A DNA stretch of 64,000 bases from an uncultured Prevotella sp. Lineage in GTDB: Bacteria > Bacteroidota > Bacteroidia > Bacteroidales > Bacteroidaceae. Position 1 is the stretch's first letter. The number at the start of each line of letters is the position of its first letter. Below are positions 8,853-18,307 of the stretch, one piece after another. The stretch is from contig CAAGPV010000069.1 of assembly GCA_900771975.1 (NCBI GenBank), positions 35,345 to 99,344 on the forward strand, in the 5' to 3' direction. Made by a program: the position numbers and the translations under genes. Under the pieces are notes generated by a model, which was not told the origin of the DNA, searched no databases, and worked only from the letters and a program-made list of their open reading frames with translations.

Positions 8853-11800
8853 TCAGTTGTTTACGATGGTTTTCTTTCCGTTCACGATATACATACCGGC
8901 TGGCAACCCACGAAGGGAGTCACCGGTGCGCACGAGCTGACCGCTAAGGTTGTAAACACCTTCACAATAATGCCGGGCGGGTTGTTCCGACTCATCAATC
9001 TGTTGCAGGGTGATGCCTGTGGCCACACCGTCTATCACCACTTGCAGTCTCGACTGGGGCGAACTATCAGGCGGCGTGTAGGTAAACCAGCAGCGCAGAC
9101 CTTTCTGTCCGTACTCGGTGTTGGAGGGAACTTCCAGCATTTGGTCGTCTACCCATATGTAGTTGTCCTGTCCATCGTTGAGACTTGGATGGTTTTTCAG
9201 TATCGTGTCGTTAGCATAAGTCTTGCAATAAGTGCCCTTCATCTGCATATAACCAAACTGTCCGCTACCGTTTTCGTCGCCCACATGCTTGCCGGCAACG
9301 GTGTAGAGATTGTTGTCGTTGTCGTAAGTGCCCGTGAAATTGTAGTGGGGGTTGCCGTTGGGGGCGGTGATGATGTCGCCAACGAGGGTCACACCCAATA
9401 TCTTGTAGAAGCTGCCACTTAGGGTTACTTTCTCGCTCCGCGTGCCGTTGCTCTCCCAGGTCCATATGGTTTGGGTGGCAGCATCGACATTATCGTCAAG
9501 ACTCTGGTCTTCCGTCACCTTGATGATGTAGGGGGTTCCAGCCTTAAAGAACACGCCGGCATCCGCTTTTACGCTCTTAAACTCTACGGTAGAGGCGGTG
9601 ATGTGGGAGAGTTCTGCCAGCGTTGCCCCATCGCCAAAGGCAAGTTTAAACTGCTCAGTGGTGAGGTTGACAGGCATGACAAGGGTGTTCCACTTGTCTT
9701 TCTTCAGCGTGCGATGCAGCAGAAGGGCCTTGTTCTTGTAGAGATGAATACCGTCGTCAATGTAGTGGAGGTCGGTCTTGTCCTCGTCAAGCACGATGAA
9801 AGGCTCGCGTTCTTCGGACAGTCCGCCAAAATAGAGCGAGAAGTCGTCGACCACCGTCCACTCGTCGGCTGCTGCCACGCCGTCCTTGCCTTTCACCTCT
9901 ACGCCCACTCTTACCGTAACGGGGTGTTCTTCGCTGGCGTCATCGATGTAGAGAAGGGTTTGCGCGATGTATTTTGCGGTGTTGGAGTTGAGCCGGAAGT
10001 TGTCGTTGAGCAGCACGGAAGAGTTGTAGATGGGCTGGTTGGGCGAGAAGGGCCAGTTGGTTGTTGCCGGATCGGTAACATTAATCAATGCCTTGTCGTC
10101 GTCGCTGATGGTTGTCAGCTCCTTGGTGTTCTTCTGCATCAGAACTTTTTCGTCGTCCTCGCGTTGAATGAAAAGTTGTCCGCCGGCGTTGCTTAAGCCC
10201 TTACAACGCAGTACCCACCAACCGGGATAGGAGATTTTCACATCTTGGTAGACCTTTCCATGGCCTCCGTTGTGGATGTTGAGCGCCATATAGCGGGCAT
10301 GGTTGATGATATAACCATTGTAGTTGTCAGATCCTCTATATTCTCTATCACTGGTATTGGTCTTGTAGCTGCCGTCAATACCTATGCGTAGCTGATTGGA
10401 CTGGTCGGTAAAGCCGTCTGTCTGCCAAGAGTTTAGGAAGGTATTGTTGCGGTCGAAGTCGGGATCACCTATCAAATAGGAGACATCAACAAGGTGTTCC
10501 AACTCGCTGTCGGCGGTCTTTTCCAGTTTACGATACTCGCTCAGGGAGATGATTTTCCAATAGGCGTCTTCCTTGTTGGTAGGCATTTCGTTTATTTCTA
10601 TGCCGTCGTTGGGCTTGTCGGTGAACTCTCCTGTGTGATTGGGGTCACTGTCGTAGTAGATGTTATGGTCGCCATAAGTGGTCACTCCATAGTGGGTGTT
10701 ATAGTTGTAGCCCCGTATGTAGTAGTCGTCTTTTTGCAGGAAAAGCTCTTTGGGGGTGGTTGTCTGGTTGCCAGTCTTAAGGTCTATCCCTGCATAGAGT
10801 GACAACGTATAGATGTCTTCGGTCCCTTCCACCTTCCTAAGGGTAAACGATGTGTAGGGCGAATATTTGGGGTCGGCCTTCCGGTCAACGTACATTCCGA
10901 TGAGCATATCTGCTGGAAGATAACTGTTTTTGCCATCGCCAGGGAAGTCAAGCAACGTATTATCGAACGAATAGCCAAGGAATATGCCTTCACCGCCACG
11001 AGGATTATGGGTGAACTTGCTGGAGAAGAAGACGGCAGGCAGGTCGTCCTGACAGGCTGTGGCATAGGTGTAATGGGCATAGGTGGCCTTCAGCTTCACG
11101 GTGTTGCTGCCGTTCTGGTCAATGACGAGGGCTCCGTCCTGAATGTCGGGGGTGGTGCCGTCGGTTGATTTAAACTTTATGATGTCGCCTTCCTGGCCTG
11201 CCACATAGGGAATGGTGACTGTGGCATAGAAGGAGGTCCAAAAGCTTTCCTTGTCAGATCCGTAGCTTACAGTCAGTCCTGACCCGCTAAGGGTGATCGT
11301 AATCTCGCCGGATATGCCGGATAAGTGGTAGCGTTGCTGCCCTTCCGTACACGACGTATTGTTCAGCAAACTGTTTATTTCCAGCTTCTTACTGCTTTTC
11401 GAATAGTAGAGGTGTATCTGACCAATTGCCCAGTCCTTGATGGACGAGCCTACAGAAAGGATGTTTTCATTGTCTTTCGTACATCCGTCAAGGTTGACCT
11501 TCACCTTCAGCGACTGCTTGGAGAAGTCTATCGGCAGGGCTGTGGCGGCAGATGAAGGCGTGCCTGTGGTGGTAAAGTAGAACCTTTGGCCATTGGGCTG
11601 GTAAGCATCTTTTATCAACGGTGTCTTAGTATCGCCCTCAACAATGTTGGCACTGACGTAAGTGGCTAAAGAACGGGTTTTTCCTTCAACCGAACCCACT
11701 TGCACCTGCGACATTTTCAGCAGCGGAAGGAGTTCGTTTGAGCCGAATTTCATTTTTGCTTCGTAGGCATCTGCCGCCGTCTCGGGATAGCGCATAAAGT

Positions 11801-12133
11801 CCTCGAAACTGGATTTTTCTTTGGTACGGCGCTGCATCCAAAAGTAACGGGGATGGTCTGACAAGCTGGCACCAGTTCCCCAATAGCCTCCCATGTTGAG
11901 AAATTGCTTTGTTCCAACGTTGTACAACAAGTAAATACTGTCTGGATTGATGGGCTGGTTCACGCTGACAAGCGAATGGACATTACTGGTTGTCACTACC
12001 GTTCCTTTCAGTTGAGCTACTACATCTTTGTCGTCGCCATCATTAAGGGCAAAGGCGGATGTGGCAATAAAGCCAAAAAAGCAACTACGCCAACGAGTTT
12101 TACGAGAAAACTATGCCGAATAGTTCTTTTCAT
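8853..12133 (-). CDS. Giant T9SS-type surface protein, frameshifted in its signal peptide
   Basis: The open frame of about 1080 codons has no good start of its own (GTG at 11996 lacks a signal peptide). An ATG at 12131-12133 starts MKRTIRHSFLVKLVGVVAF, then runs into a T6 tract (12080-12075 on the minus strand). Adding one T joins it in frame to FGFIATSAFA-LNDGDDK, giving a textbook signal peptide with an AFA cleavage site. As written, translation from 12133 stops after 37 codons (12020-12022). The mature protein is rich in beta structure, has a W-N-T-L-V-M-P module (about 9530-9710) like those in the double-CotH protein, and ends in a sorting domain (VYNLSGQLV, then LPAGMYIVNGKK). No enzyme motif was recognised. 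A sequencing error or a phase-variable switch could explain the frameshift. Confidence 0.8.
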
Positions 12134-12240
12134 AACCTAACAATTACTTTAAGAAATACTTACTTCGAAAATAACAAAAACTACTTTTTCTACCTCTTGC
12201 TATTGTGTTTTGCAGAGTTTTGTTTATCAATTATATGATG

Positions 12241-12248
12241 CAAATATA
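12241..12248 (-). promoter_or_regulatory. Possible -7 element for the giant surface protein
   Basis: Minus-strand TATATTTG matches TAnnTTTG, about 110 bases before the ATG at 12133. No convincing -33 element is seen. Confidence 0.4.
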
Positions 12249-12443
12249 CCTCTTTTATTTTAATAAATATACAATTATAATGTTAAAAAAGTCTCTAACC
12301 TCTCCTTTTTTTGACCTGTGACAAGCCCAAATGCACTTTTTGCATCACCAAATGTAAGTTTTTGACGGACAGGATAAAAGGGAAACGAAAACGTTTGCGT
12401 AAGTTTTCGGCTTGTGTTTTAAGATTTATTACCGTTAAATTAC

Positions 12444-12451
12444 TAAATTTG
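12444..12451 (+). promoter_or_regulatory. Possible -7 element for the pectate lyase operon
   Basis: TAAATTTG matches TAnnTTTG and lies about 105 bases before the ATG at 12558. The best upstream T-rich block is TTTT at a 23-base spacing, so the -33 is weak. Confidence 0.45.
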
Positions 12452-12557
12452 CAATGATATAAAACAGGCAACCAGCAAGACGTGTTGCCACATCCGAGCC
12501 TTTGTGAAAACGGTTCATAGCAAACAAAAAATAACTAAAAACAAATCAGAACAAACA

Positions 12558-13001
12558 ATGAAGAAACGATTTCTTACGCTCTGCGTAGCTTCCTTGATGG
12601 GACTTTGCGCCATAGCCGACGGCGTACAGAGCATTACCATCAACGGTGAAACGGTAGAAAAGGTGGCTACCCAGCTATCTTTTGACGGCGACAACGTCAT
12701 TCTCACCTATAGCGACGGCACCACACAAACCGTCGATATGGGCACCGTACAGATTGCCTTTTCCGCCACCAACGGCATCGGCACACTCTCCACTTTTGAA
12801 TATAAAGGCATCATCAACGGCGAAATGGTGGTGGGCGGACTGCCCGTAGGCTCCAGTTATGCCGTCTACGACACCGCCGGCAAGCAACTCTTCACGGGCC
12901 GTGTGGTCTCTTCAGAAACGCGCCTCGATGTCCGTCAACTCCGTACTGGCATCTATATGCTGCGCATAAGCAACCAAGTCGTGAAATTCGTTAAACGCTA
13001 A
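12558..13001 (+). CDS. Small secreted protein with T9SS-like sorting domain (pectate lyase partner)
   Basis: The start ATG at 12558 is chosen because it opens a signal peptide (MKKRFLTLCVASLMGLCAIA-DG); an in-frame GTG at 12504 would bury it. The 147-residue product has an N-terminal beta module (SITINGETVEKVATQLSF, NVILTYSDGTTQTVDM). It ends with a sorting domain (SYAVYDTAGKQLFTG, then LRTGIYMLRISNQVVKFVKR). No catalytic residues are evident. It is followed after 11 bases by a large pectate lyase that lacks a sorting domain. The same arrangement is seen at 1535-3324, so an accessory role for the lyase is plausible but unproven. Confidence 0.78.
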   Translation: MKKRFLTLCVASLMGLCAIADGVQSITINGETVEKVATQLSFDGDNVILTYSDGTTQTVDMGTVQIAFSATNGIGTLSTFEYKGIINGEMVVGGLPVGSSYAVYDTAGKQLFTGRVVSSETRLDVRQLRTGIYMLRISNQVVKFVKR

Positions 13002-13012
13002 CAACAGGCAAA

Positions 13013-15259
13013 ATGAAAACTTCCACATTCTTATATATGGCTTGTTTCATGGCAACTACCGCCATGGCACAAAACAAAATGGTGGTGAAAACCCCTTCAG
13101 GACTAAGCACTTTCGCCACAACAGACCTTACCAACGTAGCCATCAACGGCAACACGCTCACCCTACAGTCGCTCACCGATGGTACACTCACCATTGCTGA
13201 CGCCGAGAACATCTCGTTCCAGAAAGTGGCTACAGGCGCCGTCAACATCCTGGAAAGCCAAGGCTGGCAGGAATCGGCCTACGCCACGTTTGCCCTCTAC
13301 CAAGGCGCTACCTCCTACAACGTCTATGTGAAGGGCGAAAACTATGCCGACTACACCAAGGTGGACCAGCAACTCGTGCGCAACTACGGCACCTACGGCC
13401 GCGTAGACGTCGTAGGACTGAAAGCAGGCAACTACACCTTGAAGGTTGTACCCGTGGTAGACAATAGCGAAGTGGCTTCGGCTGCCAGCGAAACTCCTGT
13501 TCTCAACGTGGTCAACTACGACCGACAAGGCTTCGCCCACAAAAAGTGGACAGGCGGAATTGGTGCCTACAACAACGACGGAACCCTCAAGCAAGGAGCC
13601 AAAGTGCTCTATATCACCAAGAACACCTTTAATACCGTGAGCTTGGAAATGACCACATCGGAAAAAGGCAACAAGACCGTTGTCACCGGATTGGGCCAAA
13701 TTCTCAAGGCCAAACAGAAAGGCTACGACCACACACCCCTCGCTATCCGCATCATCGGAGAGATTACCACCGCTGATGCAGCTGCCTCCGAGCGTCTGTC
13801 AGACCAGGGCGGACTGCTCATTAAGGCCAACGACACCGACATAGACATGGCCGTCACCATCGAAGGCATTGGCGAAGACGCCGTATTCAACGGCTTCGGG
13901 CTCGGCATTGTCAGCGGTTCTGACATCGAAGTGCGCAATATGGCAGTGATGCTGCAAGGCTCCAGCGACGACAACATGGAGGTGAAAGGCGCCATCCACG
14001 TGTGGATACACAACAACGACTACTTCTACGGACAGAAAGGAGGCGGCGACCACGGTAAAGGCGACGGCTCGCTCGACGCCAAGGACGGTTGTTCGTATGC
14101 CACCTTCTCCTATAACCGCTACCACGACTCCGGCAAATCAATGCTCTGCGGCATGAAGAGCGAAACCACCGCCAACCTTCTGAGCTATCATCACAACTGG
14201 TTTGACCACTCAGACTCCCGCCATCCACGCGTGCGCACCTCCACCGTACACGTTTGGAACAACTATTACGACGGCGTTTCCAAGTATGGCGTGGGCGCAA
14301 CGATGGGATCCAGCGTCTTTGTCGAGGCCAACTACTTCCGTGGAACCAAACGTCCTATGATGAGTTCAGGCCAAGGCACCGATGCAACAGGCGAAGGAAC
14401 GTTCTCTGGCGAGAAAGGTGGCCTCATCAAATCGTTCGGCAACTACTTCGACAGAACGGTTTCCAGCTTCAGCTACTACACACAGAACGCCCCCAACGCC
14501 ACAACCGGTTATGACGCCTACGAGACCGCTACACGTGACGAGCAAGTGCCTTCCACCGAAACAACACGCAGCGGTGGAACCACCTACAACAACTTCGACA
14601 CCGTCGATACCCTAATGTATGCCTACACACCAGACGCAGCCGTAGACGTGCCCGCCAAAGTAACAGGCTACTACGGTGCCGGTCGTCTCAACAAAGGAGA
14701 CATCCGTTACATCATTCCAAACACCGATGACAACCAGTATGTGCGCATTGCTGCACTCGACGAGATACTCGGCTCCTACCATACACAGCTTGTCGGCATC
14801 TTCGGCAACGAAGGTGAAGGCGGCGGAACCGAACCGGGTGGAAGTGAACCAGGCGGCGAAGAGCCCGGAGGTGGCACAGAACCTGGCGGTGGCCAGGGCG
14901 GAGGTGAGACCCCGTCGGATAGCACCATCGTCGTAAGTTTCGACAACAAAACCCCTAGCAATAGCATTGTTACGGTTCAGGGCAACTACTCCAACTCGAA
15001 AGGAACAGCCACCTATAACGGCAAGACCTACACCATGTGCGTGAAGATGGAAAGCTCTACCACTATCACTGTCAACGCTACTCAAAGCTACACCATGACC
15101 ATTGTGTTTGGAGACAGCGAAACCGCCAGCATCAAAATAAACGGAACAAAGGTAACCGGCTCGTCCAGCACCTATACAACCACTATCGACGGCACTACCA
15201 CACTCACCAAGGCAGACAGCCGCAACGTGTTTGCCATTGTGCTCACACCGGTCAACTAA
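13013..15259 (+). CDS. Pectate lyase, PL1 family, with C-terminal accessory domain
   Basis: The 748-residue protein has a signal peptide (MKTSTFLYMACFMATTAMAQ) and a short N-terminal beta module (MVVKTPSGLSTFATTDL). A fibronectin III-like domain follows (about residues 75-165), then a right-handed beta-helix lyase domain (about 170-560). The motifs VWIHNNDYF, GDGSLDAKDG (Ca2+-binding Asp region) and SYHHNWFDHSDSRHPRVR (catalytic Arg region) are those of the pectate lyase/Amb-allergen family, which cleaves polygalacturonate by beta-elimination. A linker rich in Gly, Glu and Pro (about 605-640) leads to a beta-sandwich of about 110 residues, possibly carbohydrate-binding. The C-terminus VFAIVLTPVN is not a sorting domain. 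It is cotranscribed with the small sorting-domain protein upstream. Confidence 0.9.
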   Translation: MKTSTFLYMACFMATTAMAQNKMVVKTPSGLSTFATTDLTNVAINGNTLTLQSLTDGTLTIADAENISFQKVATGAVNILESQGWQESAYATFALYQGATSYNVYVKGENYADYTKVDQQLVRNYGTYGRVDVVGLKAGNYTLKVVPVVDNSEVASAASETPVLNVVNYDRQGFAHKKWTGGIGAYNNDGTLKQGAKVLYITKNTFNTVSLEMTTSEKGNKTVVTGLGQILKAKQKGYDHTPLAIRIIGEITTADAAASERLSDQGGLLIKANDTDIDMAVTIEGIGEDAVFNGFGLGIVSGSDIEVRNMAVMLQGSSDDNMEVKGAIHVWIHNNDYFYGQKGGGDHGKGDGSLDAKDGCSYATFSYNRYHDSGKSMLCGMKSETTANLLSYHHNWFDHSDSRHPRVRTSTVHVWNNYYDGVSKYGVGATMGSSVFVEANYFRGTKRPMMSSGQGTDATGEGTFSGEKGGLIKSFGNYFDRTVSSFSYYTQNAPNATTGYDAYETATRDEQVPSTETTRSGGTTYNNFDTVDTLMYAYTPDAAVDVPAKVTGYYGAGRLNKGDIRYIIPNTDDNQYVRIAALDEILGSYHTQLVGIFGNEGEGGGTEPGGSEPGGEEPGGGTEPGGGQGGGETPSDSTIVVSFDNKTPSNSIVTVQGNYSNSKGTATYNGKTYTMCVKMESSTTITVNATQSYTMTIVFGDSETASIKINGTKVTGSSSTYTTTIDGTTTLTKADSRNVFAIVLTPVN

Positions 15260-15290
15260 AAAACCCGCAAGCAAACCTTGTAACACCAAC

Positions 15291-15326
15291 AAAGGGACAT
15301 TCCACAGAAAAGGAGTGTCCCTTTTT
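15291..15326 (+). terminator. Terminator of the pectate lyase operon
   Basis: A 12-bp stem (15292-15303 and 15312-15323) with one wobble pair and an 8-base loop is followed by a T run, about 30 bases after the stop. Confidence 0.85.
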
Positions 15327-15392
15327 GTCAGACAAAACGTTTTAGAAAGAAATATTAACAGTCTTCCACCCTACAAAAAGCAGATTTTTCAG

Positions 15393-15400
15393 TAACTTTG
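15393..15400 (+). promoter_or_regulatory. -7 element upstream of maeB
   Basis: TAACTTTG matches the TAnnTTTG consensus, 43 bases before the ATG. No clear TTTG is seen at the -33 position. Confidence 0.5.
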
Positions 15401-15443
15401 GACTGAATTTGAAAGAACAAGAAACTTAAACAAACAGAATACT

Positions 15444-17729
<2,286 letters not shown>

Positions 17730-17734
17730 CGACA

Positions 17735-17757
17735 AGCCCCTCACCCTTTGGGGCTTT
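17735..17757 (+). terminator. First terminator after maeB
   Basis: AGCCCC (17735-17740) pairs with GGGGCT (17750-17755) around a 9-base loop and is followed by TT. It is short but directly after the stop. Confidence 0.6.
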
Positions 17758-17771
17758 CCACCTAATAAAGA

Positions 17772-17824
17772 CCTTGTTCCAAGGCAGTTTCCTTCAAAGG
17801 AGCTGCGGGAACAAGGCTTTTTTT
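17772..17824 (+). terminator. Second, stronger terminator after maeB
   Basis: CCTTGTTCC (17772-17780) pairs with GGAACAAGG (17808-17816); the enclosed loop has its own small stem. A C and seven Ts follow. Confidence 0.75.
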
Positions 17825-17829
17825 ATGCA

Positions 17830-17862
17830 CAAAAAAAGCCACCTCTCAAAAGAAATGTGGCT
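17830..17862 (-). terminator. Terminator for the 17953-18177 gene
   Basis: On the minus strand AGCCAC (17862-17857) pairs with GTGGCT (17842-17837) and is followed by seven Ts. Together with the preceding element it makes a back-to-back terminator pair between convergent genes. Confidence 0.65.
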
Positions 17863-17952
17863 GGATTTAAAAGGAACATTATATTCTGCTTATCAGTGTA
17901 AGCAAAAAACAATCTAAAAAAAGAGGTCTGTCAACAGATCGAAAAAGGGCTA

Positions 17953-18177
17953 TTAGCCTACGGCATTGAAGCCTTTAGTGCTGTTGGAGCGCATGATGTC
18001 GTGCACGTTCTTCTCTTCGAAGCCTTCTGCACGACGCTCGTTCTCAAGGAGTTCTGCCTCTTCGCGTTCTTCCTCGGAATGTTCAAAGTGGATGGTGCGT
18101 GCTTTCAACTCTGCCACACCCCAGCCTGCGAGGGCTACCACTACGAATGCTATAAAAACAAATACTGGTGTTACCAT
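17953..18177 (-). CDS. Small single-span membrane protein (74 aa), unknown
   Basis: The ATG at 18175-18177 gives MVTPVFVFIAFVVVALAGWG, one membrane helix at the very N-terminus. It is followed by a highly charged cytoplasmic tail with an EEEREEAELLENERRAE helix. A longer in-frame reading upstream adds an unrelated extension that would cross the promoter, so it was not used. A -7 element is present 27 bases upstream and a terminator follows. No family was recognised. The shape, an anchor plus an acidic-basic coiled helix, fits a small membrane adaptor. Confidence 0.65.
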   Translation of the reverse strand: MVTPVFVFIAFVVVALAGWGVAELKARTIHFEHSEEEREEAELLENERRAEGFEEKNVHDIMRSNSTKGFNAVG

Positions 18178-18203
18178 TTTCTTAATGTCGTTATATTCTG
18201 CTG

Positions 18204-18211
18204 CAAAAGTA
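18204..18211 (-). promoter_or_regulatory. -7 element for the small membrane protein
   Basis: TACTTTTG on the minus strand matches TAnnTTTG, about 27 bases before the start at 18177. Confidence 0.5.
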
Positions 18212-18241
18212 CGATTTTTTTCTGAAAACCCACCATTTATC

Positions 18242-18293
18242 ACAAAAAACCTTGACTTCCTGTATCCCTTTGTTCTGTAACAGGAGGTCAAGG
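18242..18293 (-). terminator. Terminator of the TonB receptor gene
   Basis: A 14-bp stem with a wobble pair (18280-18293 and 18250-18263) is followed on the minus strand by TTTTTTGTG. It begins 15 bases after the stop. Confidence 0.8.
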
Positions 18294-18307
18294 CTATGGC
18301 TGGATGC

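Larger units (their letters stand above)
12134..12557. other. AT-rich divergent intergenic region
   Basis: About 420 bases separate two divergent secreted-protein operons and contain no gene that I can support. A minus-strand TATATTTG (12241-12248) could serve the giant protein. A plus-strand TAAATTTG (12444-12451) could serve the small protein and the pectate lyase. Neither has a clear -33 partner at the usual spacing. Confidence 0.5.

Noticed and set aside
11994..11996. GTG at 11996 as the start of the giant surface protein
   Set aside because: It gives a protein without a signal peptide although the C-terminus is a sorting domain. The frame continues upstream into the end of a signal peptide that connects to the ATG at 12133 through a one-base shift.
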